From the NCBI RefSeq assembly GCF_018860915.1, contig NZ_JAHKQD010000003.1, positions 1-64,000 on the forward strand: DNA of 64,000 nucleotides, written 5' to 3'. The notes under the pieces are model-generated. The model saw nothing but the letters and a program-made list of their open reading frames with translations. It had not been told where the DNA came from and did not search any database. Numbering within the stretch: the first letter of the stretch is position 1; each line of letters opens with the position of its first letter. This DNA is from Colwellia sp. C2M11 (GTDB lineage: Bacteria; Pseudomonadota; Gammaproteobacteria; Enterobacterales; Alteromonadaceae). Both the position numbers and the translations under genes were made by a program. This document shows positions 47,001 through 56,039 of this stretch, piece after piece.

Positions 47001-50000
47001 TATCGCTACCTTGACTATTAGGAACAATCACACCAGCAATACTTTCTTGGCCATCAAGATATTCAGTTGGATGCGTTTCTATCAAGCTATAGCCAGCAGC
47101 ATCACTTGGTGGTAATTGCGTAAAGTGATATTGACCATCGGCATCAGTCTGTTGAACTAAATTGATCACTTGTCCGTTTTTACTGGTACCCGTTAATGTT
47201 AATTCAACATTAGCTAAGCCACTTTCAGTGGTATCTTTAAGACCATTTTTATTGTTATCAACAAAAACAACACCACTTAAACTACCTTGATATAACTCAC
47301 CAAAATTATTGTTTGATAACGTCACCTTTGCTTTTAGCACTAAGCCAGTCAAATTATCTGAAGCAAGACTGTTTGCAACAATTACCCCTGCAATACTGTC
47401 TAAGCCATCGATATAATCTTTTGGCTGTACTTCACTAATTTGATAGCCGTTCTCATCACTAGGTTGTAATAAATCAAATAGGTATAAGCCATTTGCATCT
47501 GTCGTTGTATGACGCTCGACAACTGCACCAACATTATCTTTACCAGTTAAAGTAAGACTAACGTTTGCTATACCTACTTCATCTTTTGAATTAGCTAAAT
47601 AAATACCATCAGCATCAGCATCAACAAAAACAGTACCCGTAATAGCCGCAATAGCCCACTCAGCAAAATTATAATTATCTAGCTTACTGTTTAAGTTAAT
47701 TTGAATAGCGTCTAAGGTATCACTCGCTTCACTATTAGCAACGACGATACCGGCAATACTCTCTTTATTATCAAGATAGTCAGCAGGATGCGTTTCTATT
47801 AAGCGATAACCAGATGCGTTACTTGGTGGTAATTGGGTAAAGAGATAATAACCATTAGCATTTGTTTTCTGAACTAGGTTTATCGTCTCTCCATATAAAC
47901 TCGTACCAACCAATGTCATTTCAACATTAGCGATCCCTGTTTCATTATTATTTTTAAGGCTATCTTGGTTAGCATCAATAAAAACAAAACCACTTAATTG
48001 ACCTTTATAGACTTCACCAAAGTTATTGTTGGTAAGCTCTTGGTTCGCAATTAATTTAAGGCCCGTTAATATATCGCTACCACGGCTACTGGTTATAACA
48101 ACGCCAGATATACTATCTAAACCATCGTTATAATCAGCGGGCTGTGTTTCAGTAATTTGATAACCATTACTATCGCTCGCATCTAATAGACCAAAATAAT
48201 AAAAACCATTGGCATCGGTTGTGGTGGTTCGTGTTACTGCAATATCAGAAATATTTTTACCTGATAACGTTAATTCAACCCCAGCTAAAGCCCGTTTATT
48301 GATAGAGTATTGACCATTATTATTGTCATCAACAAAAACATAACCCGAAATTGAAGCCGTTGACCATTCTCCAAAATTATAATTTTCAAGTTGACTCGTT
48401 AGGGTTATTTGAATAGCAGTTAAACTATCACTACTCTCACTATTTGCCTGTACAACACCATTGATACTTTCTTGACCATCAAGATAATTAGTAGGATGTG
48501 TTTCTGTGACTATATAACCCGTAGCATTACTTGGTGGTAAGTTGGTAAAAAGATACTTACCATCAGCATCGGTTTGTTGTACTAGATTAAGTGTTTCTCC
48601 ATTACTAGAAGTACCCGTTAAAGTTAACGTAACACCTGCAATCCCGTTATCACCAATATCTTTAAGGCCATTTTGATCCATATCTCCAAAAACAAAACCA
48701 CTTAAGCTACCTTTATATAATTCACCAAAGTTATAGTTTTCTAAATTGGTATCGGCAATTAAATCAATACCGTTGATGTTGTCTGTGCTACGACTATTAG
48801 TAACCAAACTTCCTGAAGCATTATCTAAACCGTCATCAAAACTACTAGGCTGAACTTCACTAATATTATAACCAGCAGCATTGCTAGGAATAAGGTTATC
48901 AAATAAATAATTACCATCGACATCCGTGGTTTCGCTTAAATTAACAATGTTCCCATAAAGATCGGTACCACTTAAGTTAAGTGTAACCCCGGCAATACCT
49001 TCTTCATTACCATCTACTATCCCATCATCATTAAAGTCTGCATAAACCTGACCAGCAATAGACGATTTTGTAACCAGCACTATGTCACTATCAGTATTAT
49101 TAGTGCTATCAGAATCGAAACCGGCGGTGGTAATAGTCGCTGTATTGGTACTCGTTCCACCTGGAGGATAAGTAATAAAGCGGACTGGCACGTCAATTAT
49201 TACATTGCCACCATTATTGATGGTCTCCAAATCACAAACAAAACTTGTATCATTAGCCGCTCCAGTACAACTACCCTGAGCAGGAACCGGTGGTCCAGTT
49301 AATTCCATGCCTGCAGGTAAATTATTAGTTAGTTCTGAATCTGCACTATCCCCAGGACCATCATTAGCCACTATCATGGTCCAATTAAAAGGTTCATATA
49401 CAGTGACCGAGGTTTTAGACGGCGTAATATCAACCGTTAAATCGAGTTGAATCCGTAACGAGGTACTTTCATCTTCTGTATTATTACCTAAATTAGTATC
49501 GGTTTCATTAGAGCCGACTGTTGGAGTAATAGTGACGGTATCGCCTGTTGGCTTAGGTTGAGTATCAGCCTTAAAGAATAAATAACGCGTGTATGTATCA
49601 TTAGCCTCTAACTGAGTAGTTGCGGGTAATTCACAATGCATTGTCATGGTAGTAGCACCCGTTACCGAGCTTCCTACATTATCACAAATTGCAGTAGCGC
49701 CAATACAGCTACTATTACTTGCATCATCACATAAAAAAGTAAATTGTTTACCAGCTTCAGGTGCCAATATGGCGTCAAAATAGACACTAGTAGCGACAGA
49801 AGGACCACGATTGGTAATTTCCATTTTATAACGAATAACGTTATCAGTCGTTGCTGGGAATGCGGCAGGAGTTGGAGTCCAGCTTATAGGGTCTTCGACA
49901 TCCGTGGTATTGATGAGTAAATCTAACTCTGCTGATTTAATGATTAAATTATTACTTTTATCATTATTAGTCAGATCGCTCTCTACTGTTGTCGTCTTAA

Positions 50001-52386
50001 TTTCAGAAGCATTACCTAATGTCCAATCTGAGTTAGTATTTTCCCAACTTGGTCGTACATTGAGTGTAATAGTATGAGTTTCATTACGATTTAAAGTACC
50101 GATAGTACACGTGAGCACATTACCACTAAGCGGATCACAGCTACCCTGTGTAGAAACCGCTGAAATTAGATCGTAAGTAAAACCAGCATCAGGATCAAAA
50201 GTATGGGTTACCACAACGCCTTCGGCTTGTGATGGGCCATTATTTCTAAAAGTAAGTACCTTGGTAACATCTGTACCCGCTTTTGCTGGGTTGGGGTTAA
50301 TAGTTAATGCTGTCATCTCAACATCAGCAATAGGATCTACCGTTAAATTGATACTGGCACTATTGTTATTTGGGTTATTATCACCTAATACAGCGGAATC
50401 CACTTCTGCAGTATTCGTCAAAAGGCCATCAGCTAAAGGTCGATCAACCGTAATGGTAAAAATTGAAACATCACTCATGGCCATAGTAGAACCATTTTTC
50501 AATTCACAACGCACTGTGCCATTAATGACGGTACAATCGAATTTACTTGAATTATCAGTCACTACTATTGGTGTTTCATTAGGCGAAGCACTAATAATAT
50601 TTGATAAATAACCAGGAATATCATCCGTCACTACTACGGCATCATTATCCGTTCCACTCAGTGTATTCGGACCATAGTTAGTTACTGTTAATGTATAAGT
50701 TGCTTGGCTTTCCGTTGTTTCTAGTACATCATTTGTACCGCTGGTTGTGCTAACACTTTTAGTAATACCTAAGTCAGCAATTAAAGTCGTACTTTCTACT
50801 CCTGCACCAGTACAGTGATTATGATCAACAGGGTCATCTTGGCCTAATGTTGTACCATTATCTTCATCTGTAGCACAAGCATTGTTAGTTAACGTACCTG
50901 CAGCATTTGCGGTTGTTACTATAGATAAATAAGTTGAAAAATTTCCATTTGATAATTGATTACTATATTCACAGGTAACTACTTCAGGGCCAGATCCTGT
51001 AACAGCACAAGTCCAGTTTGTTCCAGAAGAAGAAACATAGCTTTCATTCACATCTAGGATGTCAACGATTGTCACGATACCTGTAGTGGTTCTAGGTCCA
51101 TTGTTTTTGACTCGCAGAGTACTGGTCATATTAGAGCCTTGTGCGACAGGATTTGGTCCTTTAGTTTTAAAAATTTCTAAATCAGCGCCATCAGCAACAA
51201 CATCAAACGTGACTGAGTCAGTATTATTACTTGCAATAGGATCATCATTATCAGCATCAATCACGACGCTATTAACAACATTTACTCCTGTGGGAGGGAC
51301 ATTAGTTGTAATAATAATATTATCAGTTGTACCGACAGCATAAGAAGTTCGAGTACATGTTACCGGGTTAGCAGTACCAGCGGTGCCAGAACAACTCCAA
51401 CCGGTGCCGATAGCACTTATAAACGTAAAATCACTCGGTAAGGTATCAACAACCGTTATATTACTGGCATCAAATGGACCATTATTGCGAGGAGATAAAG
51501 TAAATGTAACGGTTTCACCGCCAATAATTGGCGATGCGACTGTTTTAGTAATACTGAGATCAGTACCGGGATTAATGACAGTGTTTTCTGTTGTCGTATT
51601 GTTATTATCAATAGGGTCTTTAGTCGTTAATGATTCAGTTGAGACAGTAGCGCTGTTAGTAATAGTACCTGTAATAGCTCCTTCAACCTTGGTATTAATA
51701 ATAATCGCAGGAGCATTGGTACCATTAATCAAAGAGTTTCGGGTACATGTGACTAACTGACTTGCACTACCACAGCTCCATCCCGAGCCGCTGTATGAAA
51801 CATAACTAACGCCGTTAGGTAAAGTATTAATCACTTTAATATCTTCAGCATCATTAGGTCCGGCATTATTAACAATTAATGTGTAATAAAATTCACCGCC
51901 AGCAATAACAGGGTCAGCGCTATCACTCATTGTTAAACTGAGATCTGCACCATTATCAATAGTGGTATTTTGAGTTGAGCTATTATTTCCAGAATTAATA
52001 TCACTAGACGAAGTTCCCGCTGTTGCGGTAACCGCTATATCTGCTCCTGTACTAGCACTCGTCTTAATAACGATATTTACATCGATATCAGCCAAGCCTG
52101 CCAAAGTACCAAAAGCACAATTTACTGTACCGGGTGTAGCTAAATCATGAACACAGCTACCATTATCAACTGATACAAAAGTGGTCGTTGCTGGTAAAGG
52201 AAAAACCAAGGTTACATCATTTGCTGTATCACTGGCATTGTTACTCACCTTAACAGCATAATTGATTTCCCCACCACGAGGCGCGGGATCTGGAGTATCT
52301 TCTAGTGTTGATACAAGCACATCAGCAGCAAAAATATTGGCGCTAAAAAGTGCAATAAAAAAAACTAAATAATATGAATTTTTCAT
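44035..52386 (-). CDS. Giant surface protein of DUF11 and SdrD-B-like repeats
   Basis: The 2783-residue product has a signal peptide (NSYYLVFFIALFSANIFA). About 8 DUF11 Ig-like domains come first (e.g. ADLSITKTVASPIIGGETV, with the turn NNGP). About 10 SdrD-B/Cna-B-like domains follow (about 49070-45550), each opening like SGFVFGDMDQNGLKD with a Dx[DN]x[DN]G calcium-type loop and a later YLFTNLPPS block. The C-terminal part has a carboxypeptidase-regulatory-like domain, a further DUF11 domain, another SdrD-like domain and a weak OmpA-like tail ending RRAGNE. I chose ATG 52386, behind AAGGAAG, over ATG 52416. It is probably a long calcium-stabilised adhesive or matrix filament, produced with the OmpA-barrel protein. 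Confidence 0.9.
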   Translation of the reverse strand: MKNSYYLVFFIALFSANIFAADVLVSTLEDTPDPAPRGGEINYAVKVSNNASDTANDVTLVFPLPATTTFVSVDNGSCVHDLATPGTVNCAFGTLAGLADIDVNIVIKTSASTGADIAVTATAGTSSSDINSGNNSSTQNTTIDNGADLSLTMSDSADPVIAGGEFYYTLIVNNAGPNDAEDIKVINTLPNGVSYVSYSGSGWSCGSASQLVTCTRNSLINGTNAPAIIINTKVEGAITGTITNSATVSTESLTTKDPIDNNNTTTENTVINPGTDLSITKTVASPIIGGETVTFTLSPRNNGPFDASNITVVDTLPSDFTFISAIGTGWSCSGTAGTANPVTCTRTSYAVGTTDNIIITTNVPPTGVNVVNSVVIDADNDDPIASNNTDSVTFDVVADGADLEIFKTKGPNPVAQGSNMTSTLRVKNNGPRTTTGIVTIVDILDVNESYVSSSGTNWTCAVTGSGPEVVTCEYSNQLSNGNFSTYLSIVTTANAAGTLTNNACATDEDNGTTLGQDDPVDHNHCTGAGVESTTLIADLGITKSVSTTSGTNDVLETTESQATYTLTVTNYGPNTLSGTDNDAVVVTDDIPGYLSNIISASPNETPIVVTDNSSKFDCTVINGTVRCELKNGSTMAMSDVSIFTITVDRPLADGLLTNTAEVDSAVLGDNNPNNNSASINLTVDPIADVEMTALTINPNPAKAGTDVTKVLTFRNNGPSQAEGVVVTHTFDPDAGFTYDLISAVSTQGSCDPLSGNVLTCTIGTLNRNETHTITLNVRPSWENTNSDWTLGNASEIKTTTVESDLTNNDKSNNLIIKSAELDLLINTTDVEDPISWTPTPAAFPATTDNVIRYKMEITNRGPSVATSVYFDAILAPEAGKQFTFLCDDASNSSCIGATAICDNVGSSVTGATTMTMHCELPATTQLEANDTYTRYLFFKADTQPKPTGDTVTITPTVGSNETDTNLGNNTEDESTSLRIQLDLTVDITPSKTSVTVYEPFNWTMIVANDGPGDSADSELTNNLPAGMELTGPPVPAQGSCTGAANDTSFVCDLETINNGGNVIIDVPVRFITYPPGGTSTNTATITTAGFDSDSTNNTDSDIVLVTKSSIAGQVYADFNDDGIVDGNEEGIAGVTLNLSGTDLYGNIVNLSETTDVDGNYLFDNLIPSNAAGYNISEVQPSSFDDGLDNASGSLVTNSRSTDNINGIDLIADTNLENYNFGELYKGSLSGFVFGDMDQNGLKDIGDNGIAGVTLTLTGTSSNGETLNLVQQTDADGKYLFTNLPPSNATGYIVTETHPTNYLDGQESINGVVQANSESSDSLTAIQITLTSQLENYNFGEWSTASISGYVFVDDNNNGQYSINKRALAGVELTLSGKNISDIAVTRTTTTDANGFYYFGLLDASDSNGYQITETQPADYNDGLDSISGVVITSSRGSDILTGLKLIANQELTNNNFGEVYKGQLSGFVFIDANQDSLKNNNETGIANVEMTLVGTSLYGETINLVQKTNANGYYLFTQLPPSNASGYRLIETHPADYLDNKESIAGIVVANSEASDTLDAIQINLNSKLDNYNFAEWAIAAITGTVFVDADADGIYLANSKDEVGIANVSLTLTGKDNVGAVVERHTTTDANGLYLFDLLQPSDENGYQISEVQPKDYIDGLDSIAGVIVANSLASDNLTGLVLKAKVTLSNNNFGELYQGSLSGVVFVDNNKNGLKDTTESGLANVELTLTGTSKNGQVINLVQQTDADGQYHFTQLPPSDAAGYSLIETHPTEYLDGQESIAGVIVPNSQGSDIITNIKITLTSKLEAYNFAEWPIASIAGVVFIDANADGLYTASETGIANVNLTLTGKDHLGSSVSRTVKTDDEGRYLFDSLDPSDVNGYQISEAQPTEYLDGAESIGQQIIADSYQTDSIIDIQLASNTQLENYNFAELEGASLSGEVWVDENDNGERDENELLTIADVTITLTGLESWQEDENVEYTQVTDSEGKYNFVGLRAGTYVLSQTQPAAWHDGKEHLGSLEGEVSNDQFSNIIIVAGNNGVDYNFGERGSLLSGRVFNDQNRDGNRSETEPGIPNVVIQLEGIDLDGHPVVRSVLTGVDGRYTFEHLPLPNSQGYLVTETQPSDVDDGLDSIGSHGGELHNDSFSEIIFTEHISHLTDYDFGELLRDPASISGLVWLDSNHNRDEDEGNGLEGWTVQLIDTRDNPKNNQDITPIAVVKTDSNGRYLFEGLSPGVYEVRFMHEQNGAIYGYGVSDEAGVDLSFGTIRNITLEVGEDIENQNLPIDPSGIVYDSKTREPVAGATVRFEGPAGFDPERDLVGGLDNVEQITGADGVYQFLIFNSAPKGVYTLVVTEPTGYLPGVSRVLLACTNTVDVLASPNPALVQRQDSPPALSASVQDPETCGATSADFSDGDEGTQYYLTFNIDPLLPSGNIINNHIPVDPIDNEMLGVIKTTNVKNASRGDFVPYSIVVTNNQNFSLSQLSVIDQLPPGFKYVEGSATIDGEKVEPLVTERQLIWSDLDFTPNQQYQIDLITIIGAGVGEGEYVNQAWGGYLQSQLVVTNIADATVRIVPDPLFDCSDIIGKVFDDLNANGYQDKDEAGIPAVRLATAKGLVVTTDEQGRYHIACAGVPNEMRGSNFILKIDERTLPSGFRITTENPRVVRLTRGKMVKANFGATIHRVVRIQLSAGAFEGDKLNDESQQQLQSAIKALHFKPSILRLAYAKHDESDDLIERRLTLLRESSEELWQECDCQYELIIEQEIYQDEGNINDVVNVRRAGNE
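46585..48715 (-). repeat. Higher-order tandem array: three two-domain units inside the giant gene
   Basis: Within the SdrD-B region, domains alternate between two types. Type A has LVQQTDADGKYLFTNLPPS then ETHPTNYLDGQESI; type B has TTTDANGFYYFGLLDASD then ETQPADYNDGLDSI. They repeat A-B-A-B-A-B with a domain period of about 355 bases and a pair period of about 710 bases (A domains begin near 48715, 48010 and 47290). The pattern indicates expansion by duplication of a two-domain unit. Confidence 0.75.
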
Positions 52387-52777
52387 AACTTCCTTTTTTA
52401 TTATATTAATCATCAATGAATAACGTTTAATAACGACTCATAAACCACTTGAAATTTTTTAATAAAATCAAGTCTATGTAGGACAAAAATCTCAGAGTAA
52501 TAATTTATCCTCTGATAAACCCACAACGGTTAAAACAATAAAAAAGTCACATATAAGTTTATTTTTTTATAAAATTAAATTATTAATACTATAAAAACAC
52601 ATAATTAAAACCTATAAAAACAGAAAGTTAAATAAAATACTGTAGTAGTTAAAATAAATAGAATCACTTCTTTTTAAATTTCCAGCAATATAAAATTCAA
52701 AAAAAATAAAAACCCTGTAATAATTTATTTTCTATGTGATACTATTTTATTATTAAGTTAAAAAAGTAGGAATAATC
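52387..52777. other. Divergent AT-rich control region between the giant gene and ldcA
   Basis: This stretch is about 80% A+T, has no plausible frame and must contain the promoters of two divergent genes. The ldcA side ends with AGGA seven bases before its ATG. No strong inverted repeat or known operator stood out. Confidence 0.4.
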
Positions 52778-53842
52778 ATGACTCAAAGACGAAACTTTAT
52801 AAGAGCAATAATAGGCTCTGCTATTGCTACCAGTTTGCTACCTAATATTAGCAACGCTAAGACAACATCAAACACTAGCGCTAATGCTCACTCTCAAATA
52901 AAACCTAAGCGTTTAAAAGCAGGAGATACCATAGGTTTAATTACTCCTAGCAGTAACACATGGGAAGATGAGGAAATTCATTTCGCCATTGATGTACTTA
53001 AATCTTTTGGTTTCAAAGTAAAACAGGGCAAATATATTTTTGAGCGTAAAGGATATCTTGCAGGTAGTGATAAAAATCGTGCTTGGGATGTTAATAACAT
53101 GTTCAAAGACAAAAATGTTGATGGTATTTTTTGTCTACGAGGTGGCTACGGATCTCCTCAAATCTTGCCCTATTTAGATTATGATCTTATCGCAAAAAAT
53201 CCCAAAGCACTTATCGGATACAGTGATATAACAGCACTATTAAATGCAATTCATGCTCGTACCGGTTTAGTGACTTTTCATGGACCTATTGCCAAACAAA
53301 ATTTCACTGAATACACCTTAAAAAGTTTTAAAGATGTATTATTTACTCCCAAAGCGAATATAGACCTTGGAACACCACCTCTTTTTGAAGCAAAAGAAGG
53401 CCAAGCGGAAAAAGACAATAGGCTAACATTAATCAATAAAGGGGTCGCACATGGGCAACTTATTGGCGGAAATCTTTCTTTGATGGTGAAATTAATAGGC
53501 ACCCCTTTTGAACCAGATTACACCGATAAAATTTTATTTTTAGAAGATGTCGAGGAAGCGCCCTATCGCGTTGATGGTATGTTAACGCACTTAAAAATCT
53601 CTGGTCGATTAGATAAGCTCGCTGGTATTGTTTTTGGTAAATGTACCGATTGCACCGCAACAGGAAACTCATTAAGTATCGAAGAAGTAATTAAAGAGCG
53701 TTTAGGCGATTTAAATATTCCAGTATTAAAAGGCCTAATGATCGGGCATATTGATGATATATCGACAATACCTGTTGGCGCTATGGCAAAACTTGATGCA
53801 ACCAACAAGCGATTAATATTAACTGAAACAGCAGTTAGCTAG
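52778..53842 (+). CDS. ldcA: LD-carboxypeptidase (S66 family), exported, Tat-type signal
   Basis: LdcA removes the terminal D-Ala from murein tetrapeptides. The 354-residue product starts TQRRNFIRAIIGSAIATSLL, a twin-arginine signal, so it appears to be exported folded, unlike the cytoplasmic E. coli enzyme. The S66 blocks are present: GDTIGLITPSS near 50, DGIFCLRGGYGSPQILPYLDY near 115, ALIGYSDITALL with the nucleophile Ser, a Glu in FLEDVEEAPYRVDGMLTHL, and a His in MIGHIDD near 327. It is 8 bases upstream of an M14-like gene and close to a second lysA, forming a murein-peptide unit. Confidence 0.93.
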   Translation: MTQRRNFIRAIIGSAIATSLLPNISNAKTTSNTSANAHSQIKPKRLKAGDTIGLITPSSNTWEDEEIHFAIDVLKSFGFKVKQGKYIFERKGYLAGSDKNRAWDVNNMFKDKNVDGIFCLRGGYGSPQILPYLDYDLIAKNPKALIGYSDITALLNAIHARTGLVTFHGPIAKQNFTEYTLKSFKDVLFTPKANIDLGTPPLFEAKEGQAEKDNRLTLINKGVAHGQLIGGNLSLMVKLIGTPFEPDYTDKILFLEDVEEAPYRVDGMLTHLKISGRLDKLAGIVFGKCTDCTATGNSLSIEEVIKERLGDLNIPVLKGLMIGHIDDISTIPVGAMAKLDATNKRLILTETAVS

Positions 53843-53850
53843 AGTACTTT

Positions 53851-54672
53851 ATGCATAATTTACTATTCGTATTATCTCAAGCGCTAGTTTTCCCCCAACA
53901 ATCTGATATTTATTTAGAAGTTGTTGGTGATCCCCATTCAACTAAAGACTGGGTCTTTTTTGCTCCACACGAAACAGAGTTTGTTGCCAATCAATATGTT
54001 GCTAAGCAAGTCGTTGATAAAGGTGGGGTGTTTATTATTTTAAGGCAAGATGGTAAACGCCTTATTACTTTAAATATTGACGGCACAAAAGTAAAAATAG
54101 ATCCCAACCGTATCTTTACGTCACATGGACGCATAGAAAGTATAAAAAAATTAAATCCAACTATTGCTGAACAAAAAAACTTGGTTAATAAAACCGAGCA
54201 ATTAGCGGAAAATCTCAGCAAATTTGTACTCAAAGCGCTAAACGGAAACCAAAAGCCAACGGCATTAGTTGCTATGCATAACAACACTAATGGTTATGAA
54301 AATGACGGTAAAAATGGTGTTGGTGATGTCTCTATTATTCGTTATCAAAAAAAATTTTCTAGCGGGGCTAACTATTTAATTGATGTATCTCATGGCTCCT
54401 ATGATGAAGATGACTTATATTTCATGACCGATAGAAAAGACTTTGAAGCAGCAAAAGAACATGGATGGAATGCCGTATTGCAAAACCCACAAGTCGCTTA
54501 CGATCCATCAGAAGACGATGGTTCGTTATCTGTGTATGCTGAAATGAAAGGCTATCGTTATATCAATGTGGAAGCAGAAAGAGTCAATAATGGTTTTGGT
54601 GAAGATCACCTATCAGTACAAACTGAAATGGTTGATTTTGTCTTTTCATTACTAGAAGAAAATAATGAATAA
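53851..54672 (+). CDS. Putative M14-like zinc carboxypeptidase
   Basis: I do not recognise a named family, but the 273-residue product shows the order of M14 carboxypeptidase motifs. PHETE near residue 30 gives HxxE (two zinc ligands), DPNRIFTS near 84 gives the substrate-binding NR pair, ALVAMHNNTNGY near 138 gives the third zinc His, and YINVEAERVNN near 241 gives a candidate catalytic Glu. The N-terminus has a short hydrophobic stretch (NLLFVLSQALVF) but no clear signal peptide. It lies 8 bases after ldcA and 70 bases before a diaminopimelate decarboxylase. A D,L- or diaminopimelate-releasing carboxypeptidase would link those two enzymes. That role is inference from motifs and order. Confidence 0.7.
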   Translation: MHNLLFVLSQALVFPQQSDIYLEVVGDPHSTKDWVFFAPHETEFVANQYVAKQVVDKGGVFIILRQDGKRLITLNIDGTKVKIDPNRIFTSHGRIESIKKLNPTIAEQKNLVNKTEQLAENLSKFVLKALNGNQKPTALVAMHNNTNGYENDGKNGVGDVSIIRYQKKFSSGANYLIDVSHGSYDEDDLYFMTDRKDFEAAKEHGWNAVLQNPQVAYDPSEDDGSLSVYAEMKGYRYINVEAERVNNGFGEDHLSVQTEMVDFVFSLLEENNE

Positions 54673-54742
54673 TAGTATCCCTTGCTTACCAACCTAAAAA
54701 GAAATATATTATTCTCATATTAAAATCAATAATGAATTATTT

Positions 54743-56014
54743 ATGAAAATAAAACCTCACATTTCGTACATCGACAATCAAATGCATATAGAAAATGTGT
54801 CGGTAGAGTCCATAGCTAAGGACATTCCTACACCTTTTTATTGTTATTCTTATTCTGCCATTAAGGCTGCTTACTTAGAATACGAAGCCGCCTTCAGCGA
54901 TTTAGATACAATGATATGTTATGCGGTAAAAGCAAATTCTAATCAAGCAATATTAAAAACACTGTCCGACTTAGGTGCTGGGGCTGATGTGGTTTCCGAA
55001 GGTGAAATAAGAAGAGCATTAAGTGCCGGTATACCTGCTAATAAAATTGTCTTTTCAGGTGTAGCTAAAACTGAAGCTGAAATATCCTTGGCCCTGGATA
55101 ATGATATTTTTCAGTTTAACGTTGAGTCTGAGCCTGAGTTATTATTAATTAGTCAAATAGCCGCTAGAAAAAATAAGTCTCCTGCGATTTCACTTAGAGT
55201 AAACCCTAATGTTTGTGCTAAAACACATGAAAAAATAACCACCGGAAAATCAGAAAACAAGTTTGGTATTCCAATAGCTAAAGCGAGAGAGGTTTATCGC
55301 TATGCTGCTTCATTACCAAATATCATCGTTCAGGGTGTCGATGTGCATATTGGCTCTCAATTAATAGATCTAGTACCTTTCGAAGAAGCGTTCAATAAGG
55401 TTGCAGAATTTGTTACTGTGTTAAAAGCTGATGGACATAAAATCTCTATTATTGATATTGGTGGCGGTTTAGGCATAGATTACAGTGAAGATGAGATTGA
55501 ACCTGACAAAAATGCTTATGCAACCATAGTTAAACATTGCCTTAGCCATTTAGATTGTAAAATAATTATTGAACCAGGCAGGTCAATTGTTGGGAATGCA
55601 GGTGTACTTGTATCAAGTGTTGTTTATGTTAAAAAAGGGGAAGAGCGACAGTTTTTAATTTTAGATGCTGGTATGAATGACCTTGTTAGACCAAGTATGT
55701 ATGATGCTTATCATCAAATAAAACCAATTAGTAATGCTATAACAGAAACCTCCCATTACGATATTGTTGGTCCGGTTTGTGAGACTGGCGACACCTTCTC
55801 GAAAAATAGAGAGTTACCGACTGCAAAAGCAGGTGATCTCATTGGTATTTTAAGCTGTGGCGCCTATGGTACTGTTATGTCTTCAACCTATAACACTCGC
55901 CTCAACGCACCTGAAATCATGGTTAATGATAAACAATTCGCAGTGATTAAATCGCGTTTAAGTTATGAAGAAGTTATTGCTCAAGATATAATTCCTAATT
56001 GGTTATTAAAATAA
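54743..56014 (+). CDS. lysA: Diaminopimelate decarboxylase, copy 2
   Basis: This 423-residue paralogue of the protein at 6149-7423 keeps every catalytic motif: MICYAVKANSNQA (PLP lysine), GVDVHIGSQ, IIDIGGGLG, EPGRS and GPVCETGDTFSK. The two align end to end at roughly two-thirds identity by eye, so the duplication is old and both are under selection. Copy 2 follows ldcA and the M14-like gene on the same strand, while copy 1 follows ruvX. The context suggests that copy 2 converts diaminopimelate released from scavenged murein into lysine, leaving copy 1 for biosynthesis. Confidence 0.92.
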   Translation: MKIKPHISYIDNQMHIENVSVESIAKDIPTPFYCYSYSAIKAAYLEYEAAFSDLDTMICYAVKANSNQAILKTLSDLGAGADVVSEGEIRRALSAGIPANKIVFSGVAKTEAEISLALDNDIFQFNVESEPELLLISQIAARKNKSPAISLRVNPNVCAKTHEKITTGKSENKFGIPIAKAREVYRYAASLPNIIVQGVDVHIGSQLIDLVPFEEAFNKVAEFVTVLKADGHKISIIDIGGGLGIDYSEDEIEPDKNAYATIVKHCLSHLDCKIIIEPGRSIVGNAGVLVSSVVYVKKGEERQFLILDAGMNDLVRPSMYDAYHQIKPISNAITETSHYDIVGPVCETGDTFSKNRELPTAKAGDLIGILSCGAYGTVMSSTYNTRLNAPEIMVNDKQFAVIKSRLSYEEVIAQDIIPNWLLK

Positions 56015-56039
56015 TGTCCGGGCATTTGTAGAGGCGTTT

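Noticed and set aside
50261-51760. Several plus-strand frames opposite the giant gene
   Set aside because: They are antisense to the regular DUF11 repeats, where biased codons keep the opposite strand open. They have no start context.
53278-53808. Three minus-strand frames inside the LD-carboxypeptidase gene
   Set aside because: All overlap a full-length conserved coding region on the opposite strand and lack start signals.
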